DNA from: CALHVX01 sp964640725
GTDB taxonomy: Bacteria; Pseudomonadota; Gammaproteobacteria; Pseudomonadales; Azotimanducaceae
DNA length: 64,000 bases
NCBI GenBank assembly: GCA_964640725.1
Contig: CAZXIJ010000007.1
Location: 1 to 64,000 of the forward strand
Reading direction: 5' to 3'
The notes under the pieces were generated by a model. It searched no databases and had not been told where the DNA came from. It was given only the letters and a program-made list of their open reading frames with translations. Each line of letters begins with the position of its first letter. The stretch's first letter is position 1. Positions 1-7,460 of this stretch are shown piece by piece. Position numbers and translations under genes: made by a program.

Positions 1-1035
1 GCCCTGGATCGCACACGGAGACGGCAATGCCCGGCTGCCCCTCTGCGCCCGGCTCCTGCCCCAGCCGCAGCCAGACGTCCCCGCCATAGGCGATCGCGTT
101 GTCGATCAGGTTGGCAAAGGCCCGCTGCAGGGCCACCGGTTGCCCATGGACTTTCCAGTCAGCAAGGTCTGCCGATGTCCGCATTGTGGCCGTCAACGGC
201 GCAGCCCTGCCGCGCAGCGCAAGGCGGGTCGCCAGCGTTCGCAGATCGTGCGAGAAAGCCGCCATCATGGTGCTGCGCTCTGCCACGTGATCGGCGACGC
301 GGGCCTGCATATCGTTAAAGGCCCGGGCGGCCCGGCGAACCTCGCGCGGGCCTTCGATCGCCAGGGGGCCACCGCCCTGGCCTCGGCCGACGCGTTCTGC
401 CGCTTCGGCAAAGCGCGGCAGGAACCGCGTTACCCGTCGGGTTCCCCAGAGCACGGCCCCGAAGATCAGCAACGCAAAGACCGCGGTGCCCAGCGCGCCT
501 GCGGGGGGATTGCGCCAGCTGTCTATACGCATGAGCACCCTGACCTGCAGCCACTGGTCGCCCTGAGGCAACACGATGACCAGGCGTGGGGAACGATGTC
601 GCTGCCCCTCCCGCTTCGATTCAAACCACAGCCCCGCGATCTGTGCGTCGCTGCCGCCGCGCGCTAGCAGCGCACGGACCGCCTGTTCCACCTCAGCGCT
701 GTGCTGCCAGCCTTCCGCCGGTTGCCGGGGCAGCGCCGGGGTGATGGCAACGCGAAAGTCTTCGGTCGACAGGCGCTCCAGCAGCGCCGGATCGTACTGC
801 ACCACCTCAGCCAGGGTCTGCGCGCGCTCGATGGCGCCCAGGGCAAAAACTTCGGCGTTGGACAGCAACCGGTCGTGCGCCGCCCGCGCGCCATAGAGCA
901 AGTGCAGGGCAACGAAGGCTATGCCCAGGCCCCAGGCCCCAGGCCCCAGGCCCCAGGCCCCAGGCCCCAGGCCAGCCGAGTAAAGAGCGGCGACTCCCGC
1001 AAGCGCGACAAACGATTGCCCAGGGCACTACTCAT
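1..1035 (-). CDS. Sensor histidine kinase, out of frame and cut by the window edge
   Basis: This is the sensor partner of the adjacent response regulator, expected in the inner membrane. The ATG at 1035 overlaps the regulator's stop (ATGAGTAG), so the two genes should be translationally coupled. The start frame encodes a basic N-terminus and the beginning of a membrane helix, then enters a 7-bp tandem repeat and hits TAG at 921-919 after 38 codons. Past the repeat, a different frame continues without stops to the window edge. It gives the rest of the helix (GIAFVALHLLYG), a periplasmic sensor region, a second helix near 480-520, the H-box FSHDLRT near 240-265, the N-box NLIDNAIAYG near 80-110 and the start of a G-box (DPG). 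As written the full kinase cannot be made. One more repeat unit, or two fewer, restores the frame. It is either switched off by phase variation, broken, or mis-sequenced. Confidence 0.8.
926..973. repeat. 7-bp tandem repeat (CAGGCCC, about 6.9 copies) in the kinase gene
   Basis: The plus strand shows six perfect CAGGCCC units followed by CAGGCC; the coding strand reads TGGGGCC. The unit length is not a multiple of three, so each gain or loss of a unit shifts the frame. The repeat falls inside the codons for the first membrane helix. On the coding strand there are six TGGGGCC units between GCTGGCC and TGGGCATAG. Unit counts of 1, 4 or 7 put the ATG in frame with the kinase body; the present count of 6 does not. 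Confidence 0.95.
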
Positions 1036-1747
1036 GGCTCACCGCCACTGCGAAAAGGTAGACGCCACCGCGCACCGTGCGAATCCAGTCACCGCTGCCG
1101 AGTTTCTTGCGCAACCGGCTGAGCTGCACGTCGACGGCGCGATCAAAAGCCTGGGCCCGACGACCTTTGGTCAGCTCCAGCAACTCGTCCCGATCAAGCA
1201 CGCGCCCTGGATGTCGCGCAAAGGCGAGTAGCAGATCGAACTCGCCGCCGGTCAGGCTCACCAGCGTGCCGTCAGCCTGTCGCAGCTCCCGTTTCCGCAG
1301 CGACAGGGTCCAGCCTTCAAAGCGGTAACCCTCGCCCGGCTCGCTGCGGTGCACTGGCAGATGCTGGCCGCCGCGCCGCAACACGGCCCGAATGCGCGCC
1401 AGCAGCTCGCGGTTGCTGAAGGGCTTGGTCAGGTAATCGTCGGCCCCGAGTTCCAGGCCCAGTACCCGGTCGCTCTCTTCGGCCAGCGCCGTCAGCAGGA
1501 TCACCGGCGCCCGCTCCCGTACCTGAGCGCACAGGGTCAGGCCGTCGTCCCCGGGGAACATGATGTCGAGCAATATCAGGTCGAACTGGCGCTGCTTCAA
1601 GGCCCGGTACATGGCGGTGCCATCGCCGGCCGTCACCGCATCGACCCCGTGCTCCCGGAGGTAGGCGCTGACCAGCTCACGGATGTCCAGGTCATCGTCG
1701 ACCAGCAGCACGCTGACGGGCGGATCGGGGGCAGCAACAGAATTCAT
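1028..1747 (-). CDS. OmpR-family DNA-binding response regulator
   Basis: A 239-residue two-domain transcription regulator acting in the cytoplasm. The receiver domain covers about residues 12-125, with acidic pocket D17-D19, phosphoacceptor D61 (LLDIMFPGDDG), T86 and K108 (LTKPF). The C-terminal winged helix (about 140-232) ends with RAVDVQLSRLRKKL, the usual recognition-helix region of OmpR/PhoB proteins, followed by the WIRTVRGGVY hairpin. Its stop codon overlaps the start of the sensor kinase. It is divergent from a Spy/CpxP-like remnant, and the GTTAC-N5-GTTAC repeat upstream is a good candidate for its own operator. That layout recalls cpxP-cpxRA of enterobacteria, but orthology is not shown. 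Confidence 0.95.
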   Translation of the reverse strand: MNSVAAPDPPVSVLLVDDDLDIRELVSAYLREHGVDAVTAGDGTAMYRALKQRQFDLILLDIMFPGDDGLTLCAQVRERAPVILLTALAEESDRVLGLELGADDYLTKPFSNRELLARIRAVLRRGGQHLPVHRSEPGEGYRFEGWTLSLRKRELRQADGTLVSLTGGEFDLLLAFARHPGRVLDRDELLELTKGRRAQAFDRAVDVQLSRLRKKLGSGDWIRTVRGGVYLFAVAVSHE

Positions 1748-1800
1748 GCCGCCAGTATACGAAGGACGCGGCCTGGCTTTGGCTCCGAAAGCGGGCCTTC

Positions 1801-1845
1801 TGTAACAGAACGTTGCAACGCCTGGGGCCTGTTACGCGCCGTTAC
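1801..1845. promoter_or_regulatory. Candidate response-regulator operator
   Basis: GTTAC at 1831-1835 is repeated at 1841-1845, a GTTAC-N5-GTTAC direct repeat with one-turn spacing. An inverted half-site, GTAAC, lies at 1802-1806. Tandem half-sites on one face of the helix are typical for OmpR/PhoB-family regulators, and CpxR sites have the form GTAAA-N5-GTAAA. The site lies about 60-100 bp upstream of the regulator's ATG and would suit autoregulation. Binding is inferred. Confidence 0.5.
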
Positions 1846-1846
1846 C

Positions 1847-2239
1847 AAGGGCAACAACCCGGAGACCCTCGGCGCGGGCCGACACGGCGGCACCCTGGCG
1901 GATCGCTGCGAGCGGCTGGGCCGTGATCATTCACGGCTGGCCGGCGCGATCGCGACGACCTACCTCGATCTGGACGCCACGCAGGAGGGAGCGCTCGAGC
2001 CGCTGCTCGCCATCGGCAATCGCTGGCGCGAAGACACCCAGACGTTGTGCCTGGAGCTGGCCGGTGCAGAAAGCCACTCGGTCGACCAGGGTCTGGCGAC
2101 GATGGAGGCTTTTCTGGACCGTTCCGCAGGAACCGCGGGCGAGCTGCGCGCCGCCTGGCGCGACTTCGAAGCCCAGCTGACCCCGGCCCAGCAAGCAACC
2201 ATCACCGCGATGCTGAGCCGGCATCACCCGCAGGGCTAA
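1847..2239 (+). pseudogene. Spy/CpxP-like (LTxxQ) protein remnant without a start codon
   Basis: The frame is open to TAA at 2239 and encodes a helical, charged protein. It has two stretches resembling Spy/CpxP repeats: one around YLDLDATQEGALEPLLAI and a C-terminal LTPAQQATITAML, the LTxxQ signature. Spy and CpxP are small periplasmic chaperones that sense or buffer envelope stress. No ATG, GTG or TTG occurs in this frame before TTG near 2045, and no signal peptide is visible upstream in any frame, so the 5' part seems lost or degenerate. CTG at 1829 or 1895 are weak alternative starts. The position divergent from the two-component pair fits an envelope-stress accessory gene. The boundary given is approximate. 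Confidence 0.4.
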
Positions 2240-2271
2240 GGACCGGTTCCCGGCCAGCGCCCGGGCTGCGA

Positions 2272-2289
2272 GGCCCGCCAGCGCGGGCC
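2272..2289. terminator. GC-rich hairpin after the Spy-like remnant
   Basis: GGCCCGC and GCGGGCC form a perfect 7-bp stem around a CAGC loop, 33 bp past the TAA. There is no T-tract, so intrinsic termination is uncertain. Confidence 0.3.
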
Positions 2290-2354
2290 GGTCGGCGCTG
2301 GCTCTGCCGGCTGTTTCCGGTACTCTTTAGGCAACCATCGTCTTGAGTGCTGCC

Positions 2355-2660
2355 ATGACTGCAACTGCTAACTCCCGCCCTTTCGCCGTCCTGCTGCTGG
2401 CCGGAACGCTCCTGCTGAGCGGCGGCTGCTTTAACGAGTCCCAGGCCACCAAGCTCCATCTGGGCACCGTATCGCTCGGTCAGCAGCTCATGGATCTGCA
2501 GAAAGCCCGGGACGAAGATGCGATCAGCGACGCCGAGTTTCGCAAGCTGCGCCGCAAGATCATCGCCGCCATCGACGCCATCGAACTTGAAGACGACGAT
2601 GACGACGACCGCGACGAGGACGAAGCGCCGAGCGAGGACGACGAGTTCAACTGGTTCTGA
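2355..2660 (+). CDS. Small lipoprotein with acidic tail
   Basis: A 101-residue protein of unknown function. The N-terminus (NSRPFAVLLLAGTLLLSGGC) is a lipoprotein signal peptide with lipobox cysteine C25, so it should be lipidated and face the periplasm. Residues about 38-75 form a charged helix (LGQQLMDLQKARDEDAISDAEF) resembling short SHOCT-like or coiled-coil segments. The tail is a run of Asp/Glu ending in FNWF. I chose ATG 2355 rather than the TTG at 2343 because the signal peptide begins there. It converges on the neighbouring SDR, whose stop is 8 bp away. No partner is evident. Confidence 0.75.
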   Translation: MTATANSRPFAVLLLAGTLLLSGGCFNESQATKLHLGTVSLGQQLMDLQKARDEDAISDAEFRKLRRKIIAAIDAIELEDDDDDDRDEDEAPSEDDEFNWF

Positions 2661-2668
2661 AGACCGCT

Positions 2669-3469
2669 CTAGCCTTCTGACAAGGACTGCATGCCGAGGG
2701 TCAGCAGATTGTTGGCAACGATGGTGTCCGCCGCCGCGATCAGCGCGTCCAGGTCATCTTCCGCATGAATGAACCGGCCCGATAGCGCGTCGGCCTTACC
2801 GGAGGCCAGGCCCACCACCAGTGCCCCGCTCTTTTCGATGGGCACCCACTGGTCCGCTGGAATATCGGCGAACTGGGGCTGGTTCGTCATGTCGGTCGCG
2901 ACCAGGCCCGGGCTGACAATGAACACCGCCACGCCGAACTCAGCCGCCGCTGCAGCGACGCAGGAGTTCCAGCGAAACAGCGCTGCCTTGCTGACCGCGT
3001 AGGGCGCGGCACCGGGGTTGGGGTTCGCGCCCACCAGACTGCCGATATCGATGATTCGACCGGCGCGACGTTCGGTCATGTGCCGCATGACCGCCTGGGT
3101 GCAGAGGTAGGTGCCCCGCACGTTGACCTCCTGAACCGCCCACCACTCATCGACCGGCAGGTCCCAGGGATAGCGCGAGCCGGCGCCAATGCCGGCATTG
3201 TTGACGAGCAGATCGATCTGTCCGTGCCGCGCAAGGACCGTTGCCACCGCAGCCTGCACCGATTCTGCCTGCGTGACGTCCAGGGCAACGGCATCGCAGC
3301 GCCCGCCCTCGTCGCGAATACGCGCAGCCAGCGGCCCCAGCGTGTCGAGCTGCCGAGCCGACAAGGCAACAAACGCTCCGGCCCGGGCCAGGTCGATTGC
3401 GAGCTGCCGCCCAATGCCCCGGTTGGCACCGGTCACCAGAGCGACCTGCCCCGTGAGATCAATTGTCAT
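2669..3469 (-). CDS. Short-chain dehydrogenase/reductase
   Basis: A classical SDR of 266 residues that oxidises or reduces an alcohol/carbonyl with NAD(P)(H); the substrate is unknown. Visible motifs are the cofactor glycine motif TGANRGIG near the N-terminus, NNAG (LLVNNAGIG), the catalytic Ser in DIGSLVG and the YAVSK Tyr/Lys pair, followed by SPGLVATDM. The ATG at 3469 lies 7 bp behind a strong AGGAGG, which decides the start against an in-frame codon at 3487. It is one of five SDRs in the window; no operon partner is clear. Confidence 0.92.
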   Translation of the reverse strand: MTIDLTGQVALVTGANRGIGRQLAIDLARAGAFVALSARQLDTLGPLAARIRDEGGRCDAVALDVTQAESVQAAVATVLARHGQIDLLVNNAGIGAGSRYPWDLPVDEWWAVQEVNVRGTYLCTQAVMRHMTERRAGRIIDIGSLVGANPNPGAAPYAVSKAALFRWNSCVAAAAAEFGVAVFIVSPGLVATDMTNQPQFADIPADQWVPIEKSGALVVGLASGKADALSGRFIHAEDDLDALIAAADTIVANNLLTLGMQSLSEG

Positions 3470-3568
3470 GTCATGCCTCCTGCGCAATGCAGCAAGTTGT
3501 GCGCTATGCCCCGCTCCCGCTCACGGTCGCGCTTTACGATGATGCATTCCTTCCCGGAGCGACTTGTC

Positions 3569-4198
3569 ATGCGTCTTTACCTGTTCGTGCTCGCAGCCTT
3601 GATGCTGACCCTGACCGGCTGCGCCAACCGCAGCCTCTCGGCCCATCAGTGTACGGCCGGAGACTGGTACAGCGTGGGCTACCGCGACGGCCAGAGCGGT
3701 GCCGACGTCAGCCGCGTCCTCACCCACCAGGATGCCTGCGGCCGCCACGGCATCGTGCCTGACTCCGAGCGCTACCGGGACGGCTGGGCCGAGGGCATCG
3801 CCCGCTTCTGCCAGCCCGAGCAGGGCTTTGATCAGGGCATCAGCGGCCGCCCCTACCGCAATGTCTGCCCGGCATCGCAAGCGCAGCCCTTTCGCGTCGC
3901 CTACGACGACGGCCGCGCGATCTTTGCAGCGCGCCAGGACGTCGCGCAGCTGGAACAACGCATCAATCGTCACGAGCGCCGCATCGAGAACATCGGCCAG
4001 GCGCTCATCGATCAGGCCAGCGCCCAGATCGACCCCACGCTCACCCCGAAGGAACGCATCGACCTGGTGGCCAACGTCAAGTCCTTGCTGGACGAGCGGG
4101 ACCGGCTCCAGAACGAGTTGCCGGACCTTGAGAACGATCTCGATCTGGCCCGAGCCCACCTGCAGTACGTCGACAACAGCTACGCGGCCAGCCGCTAG
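3569..4198 (+). CDS. DUF2799 family lipoprotein
   Basis: A 209-residue envelope lipoprotein of unknown function. The signal peptide ends at lipobox LTLTGC (C18). The mature part starts with WYSVGYRDGQSG and later has YRDGWAEGI, the repeated Tyr-Asp-Gly pattern seen in DUF2799 proteins. The C-terminal half is a charged helical region (LEQRINRHERRIENIGQ, then LLDERDRLQNELPDLENDL), probably coiled-coil. It is divergent from the SDR upstream and followed by a damaged second lipoprotein gene. The ATG at 3569 is chosen because the signal peptide starts there; the frame is open further upstream but not protein-like. Confidence 0.85.
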   Translation: MRLYLFVLAALMLTLTGCANRSLSAHQCTAGDWYSVGYRDGQSGADVSRVLTHQDACGRHGIVPDSERYRDGWAEGIARFCQPEQGFDQGISGRPYRNVCPASQAQPFRVAYDDGRAIFAARQDVAQLEQRINRHERRIENIGQALIDQASAQIDPTLTPKERIDLVANVKSLLDERDRLQNELPDLENDLDLARAHLQYVDNSYAASR

Positions 4199-4236
4199 CG
4201 CGGCAACCTTTTGACCCTATTGCGGACATTAAGATC

Positions 4237-4562
4237 ATGCAATTCAATCTCTCCTGAAATCCACCACCGTATTCGCGACGCTGCTGCTGATCCTGTCCGG
4301 GAGCGGCTGAGGCGGCGGTGGCAGCTGGCGCTTTCGGCCCGTCGTGTTCGTAAGCGTCATCGAATCCCAGGACGATGCCCGGGTCTCGAGGCTCGAGGGC
4401 GCAATCACCGACATCGACGTCGACAACAGCACCATCGCTCTGTGCGAAGCGGACGAGGTTGATGACCCGGATGCCTGCGTGCCCGTGCGCATTGGCGAGC
4501 GCACACTGCTGGTTGATGCCATGGGCGCGCCGGTAAGGATCGGCGCCTTGATCGAAGACTGA
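4237..4562 (+). pseudogene. Broken lipoprotein gene with TGA at the lipobox cysteine position
   Basis: From 4254 the frame reads a signal-peptide-like stretch (LLKSTTVFATLLLILSGSG), then TGA at 4308-4310, then GGGGSW and an acidic domain ending LLVDAMGAPVRIGALIED before TGA at 4562. The layout, hydrophobic core then SGSG-X-GGGG, is that of a lipobox with X as cysteine, so TGC has probably become TGA. The only nearby ATG (4237) is also out of frame; removing one TC from CTCTCC would restore it. Two independent lesions suggest a true pseudogene rather than recoding. GTG 4344 could still give a 72-residue cytoplasmic fragment. The original function is unknown. Confidence 0.6.
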
Positions 4563-4604
4563 AGTAGAGCTGCAACTGCCAGGCGCTGAGGGTAGAGTGC
4601 ATAG

Positions 4605-5690
4605 ATGGCTACTCGCCCCGCCATCTCCCGCGCTGCGCAGTTCGACGCCGCGCTAGCGCACGAACTGCTCGCTGAACAGTTTCGCCAGCCGATTGTTGCC
4701 GTGGCCCAGGAGCCGATGGGCGAAGGTGTCGGCCTGATGTCCTCTATCGCCCGGGCGATCCTGACCCTGGCGGACGGCAGCGAGCGGTTCGTGGTGTTCA
4801 AGTACGTCGCCGAGACGCCGAACGCCGAGATCGCCAAAGGTCTGAACTACTACGCCAACGAGCTGAACTTCTACCAGCATCTGGCAGACGGCTGCCCGAT
4901 CGCCGTGCCCGAGCGCCTGTTTGCGTTCCTGGAACCGGACAGCCAGGACTTTCTGCTGGTGCTGGAAGACCTGCGCGAAGCACCCCCCGGGGACCAGCTC
5001 CGGGGCTGCGACCGGGCCCTGATGGCTCGAGCGTTCCAGCGAGCGGCGGAGCTGCACGCCCGGCACTGGGGCCAGCTGGCGCAGTATCCGTGGATGCGCT
5101 ATCACAGCACGCCTGACAGCAACCTGTTCCGGCGCGACGCGATCTATCTGCCCAGCATCGAGCCCACGCTGGCCCAGTTCGGGCATCTGTTCAGCGGCAC
5201 CCTGGAGCAGACCATACGGCAGATCGGCGAGCATTTTGTCGAGATTTTCGAGCTCGCCATGGCGGGGCCGCAAACCTTTATTCACGGTGACTACCGCATC
5301 GACAACATGCTGCTGCCTGAAACCAGCGATGGCACGGACATCGTTGCGGTGGACTGGCAGAACAGCGGTGGCGGCAAGGGCCCCCACGACATCGCCTATT
5401 TCAGCGCGCAGAGCTGCGGGCCAGAGCTGCGCGGCGCCGTGGAGCGCGCCGAGCTGCGCGGCTACTACGACACGCTGACGGGCGCGGGCGTCACAAACTA
5501 CAGCTTCGACGAGTGTCTGCGCGACTATCGCCTGAACCTGATGGCGACCATGATCACGCCTGTCGCGGTGTGCGGGACGCTGGATACCGGCAACGCACGC
5601 GGCGTTGAGCTGGGTCGCACCATGCTGACCCGCTCGCTGGCGGCGCTCGAGAGCATGGAGTGCGATGCGCTCCTGCAGGAGCTGTTTTAG
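4605..5690 (+). CDS. Aminoglycoside-phosphotransferase/EcKinase-like small-molecule kinase
   Basis: A 361-residue protein-kinase-like-fold enzyme expected to phosphorylate a small molecule with ATP in the cytoplasm. The catalytic loop HGDYRIDNML lies near residue 227 and the metal-binding Asp is in VAVDWQNSGGGKGPHD near residue 249. This pattern is shared by APH and by the ecdysteroid-kinase-like/DUF1679 branch often found near acyl-CoA and SDR genes. The N-lobe has FVVFKYV with a candidate ATP-binding Lys. The substrate cannot be told from sequence, and antibiotic resistance is not implied. Its stop overlaps the convergent SDR stop by 4 bp. Confidence 0.85.
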   Translation: MATRPAISRAAQFDAALAHELLAEQFRQPIVAVAQEPMGEGVGLMSSIARAILTLADGSERFVVFKYVAETPNAEIAKGLNYYANELNFYQHLADGCPIAVPERLFAFLEPDSQDFLLVLEDLREAPPGDQLRGCDRALMARAFQRAAELHARHWGQLAQYPWMRYHSTPDSNLFRRDAIYLPSIEPTLAQFGHLFSGTLEQTIRQIGEHFVEIFELAMAGPQTFIHGDYRIDNMLLPETSDGTDIVAVDWQNSGGGKGPHDIAYFSAQSCGPELRGAVERAELRGYYDTLTGAGVTNYSFDECLRDYRLNLMATMITPVAVCGTLDTGNARGVELGRTMLTRSLAALESMECDALLQELF

Positions 5691-6484
5691 CTCGCAGGTT
5701 CCTTGGACTGGTACTGGTAACTGCGCTGCGTTCGGCCCCCGGCGACCAGATGATGTTCGCCGGTAATCCATGCACCGGCCGGCGAGCACAGCAGCAACAC
5801 CATCGCTGCGATGTCGTCTGGCGTGCCCGTACGTCCCAGGGGGATTGTGCGGGCCAGCTCATCCAGTTTGTCTTCAATCCCGAGTACTGCCCGATAAGCT
5901 TCGGTCACCACCGGGCCCGGGGAAACGGCGTTAACGCGAATGCCCCGCTCTGCCAGTTCCAGGGCCAGGGTTTGCGTGAGGTTGATCAGGCCCGCCTTGG
6001 CCGCTGCGTAGGGCCCGGTCATGGGCGAGCCACGGGTACCAGCGCCGCTGGTGATATTGACGATGGCGCCGCCGCGCGCCATGCGCCCTGCCGCGGCCTT
6101 GCAGCCCTGAAAAGCACTGGTCAGATTCAGCTCGAGCTGGGATCGGAAGGTCTCGTCCGGGGTATCCACCAAAGCGTGAACATCCTTCTCGTCGGATCCG
6201 CCGACGTTGTTGACCCAGATATCCAGCCCGCCAAACTCGTCCACGGCCCGGGCCGCCAGCGTTTCGGAAAAATCGCGGATGTCGCCATCGACCACCAGCG
6301 CCTCGCTGCCCCGGGCACGGATGCCCGCAGCCGTTTCTGCCAGGTCATCGATGCGTCGGGCATTGATCACCACCCGCGCGCCAGCGTCCGCGAGCGCCCA
6401 GGCAATGCCCCGGCCAATGCCTTGCCCGGACCCGGTCACGACCGCAACGCGACCGTCCAGGCGAAAGTGATCCAGTACGCTCAT
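5687..6484 (-). CDS. Short-chain dehydrogenase/reductase
   Basis: A classical SDR of 265 residues. Motifs: TGSGQGIG for cofactor binding, VNNVGG in the usual NNAG place, NITSGAG with the catalytic Ser, YAAAK, and SPGPVVTEAY. The C-terminal WITGEHHLVAGG matches the family end (usually TGxxxxVDGG). It resembles the 7-alpha-hydroxysteroid dehydrogenase/FabG-like group, but the substrate is not determined. Its ATG overlaps the stop of the upstream FkbM-type methyltransferase (ATGA), so the two are a coupled pair; this is the downstream gene. Confidence 0.92.
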   Translation of the reverse strand: MSVLDHFRLDGRVAVVTGSGQGIGRGIAWALADAGARVVINARRIDDLAETAAGIRARGSEALVVDGDIRDFSETLAARAVDEFGGLDIWVNNVGGSDEKDVHALVDTPDETFRSQLELNLTSAFQGCKAAAGRMARGGAIVNITSGAGTRGSPMTGPYAAAKAGLINLTQTLALELAERGIRVNAVSPGPVVTEAYRAVLGIEDKLDELARTIPLGRTGTPDDIAAMVLLLCSPAGAWITGEHHLVAGGRTQRSYQYQSKEPAS

Positions 6485-7197
6485 GGGGCAACATCCTCGG
6501 CTTCAAACACCATGTTCGCATGCAGGTCGCCGGTCTTGCGATAGCCCAGCGCCAGCACCTGGTCGCGAAACCAGCTGCCGTCTATCAGGTTCGATTCCGG
6601 CAGCACCTCGAGAATGATAATGGGCCGACAGCGCCGGATGGTTGCCAGGGCGCCCGCCAGCGCCGGCTGCTCATGGCCCTCGACATCCAGCTGCAGGATC
6701 GAGACCTGCCGATCTGCCGGCACCGCTTCGTCGATGGGCAGCACACGAATCGCCTATGCGGCGCTCCCGGCCGCGTCGTCGTCCTGCACGATGCGGCTGG
6801 CACCGCCCAGGGGCAGCCCCTGTTCGTCGGCCGTCAGGATCCCCAGCAGCTCGGCCTGCGCACCCAGCCCCGCGTTCGCCAGGGTCACGTTCGAGATGCC
6901 GTTGAGCTCGAGGGTGACGCGCGCGCAGCGGTAGTTTTCGGGGTTCGGCTCAAAGGCCCAGATCCTGGCGCCGGGCGCGCAGCCGGAGGACAGGGCGGGC
7001 AGAAAATCGCCGAAGTAAGCGCCGTACTCGTTGTAAGAAACGATGCATTTTAAGCCTGGAAAGCGCTCGAGCTGCGCCGCTGTAAGCCTTTGCCGGGGCC
7101 GAGGTCGGCGCAGCCTCGCGGCCACTCGACGGGCCAGAGGCCGCAGTGCCGGGGGAACAAGCTGTTTTAGCCCACCCATGAGACCCTCCGCAGACAT
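6481..7197 (-). pseudogene. FkbM-family methyltransferase split by an in-frame TAG
   Basis: FkbM-type enzymes methylate hydroxyl groups of sugars or polyketides using SAM. Two pieces lie in the same frame: 7197-6757 encodes a basic N-terminus and a Rossmann start (FGDFLPAL, IWAFEPNPENY), and 6753-6481 encodes LQLDVEGHEQPALAG, LEVLP and the C-terminal strand. TAG at 6756-6754 separates them. Together they would make a roughly 238-residue protein, close to normal FkbM size. A single sense-to-amber change explains the break. The second piece could start at GTG 6744 but would lack the SAM site. The gene is coupled to the SDR downstream (ATGA). Starts at 7230 and 7179 are also possible. Confidence 0.8.
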
Positions 7198-7252
7198 CCG
7201 AAGACCCCGGAACCGCTGCCCGCACGGCAAGCCGATCCGCTTGACGTGCGCG

Positions 7253-7326
7253 TGGAGCGGGTGATGGGAATCGAACCCACGTCATCTGCTTGGGAAGCAG
7301 AGGCTCTACCATTGAGCTACACCCGC
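7253..7326 (-). tRNA. tRNA-Gly (anticodon CCC)
   Basis: The minus strand reads GCGGGTG...CACCCGC with discriminator T and an encoded CCA, 74 nt in all. The D-arm (GTAGCTCAATGGTAGAGC), T-arm (GTGGGTTCGATTCCCAT) and anticodon arm with loop TTCCCAA are all present, giving anticodon CCC for GGG codons. No integrase or duplicated tRNA end is seen nearby. Confidence 0.95.
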
Positions 7327-7460
7327 CGAGACTGTTCCGCGCGCGACCAGCAGCGAGCACCGTGCCATTCGCCACGGCCAAACACAAGAAGCCCGAAGAC
7401 ATCTGAAGGCAGGCATCTATACTGTTGCGCTGTCGAGCCTGCTGAACGCCCGGAGTACCG

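Noticed and set aside
7253..7326. The tRNA-Gly as an integration site for a genomic island
   Set aside because: No integrase, no repeated tRNA 3' end and no change in gene style was seen on either side.
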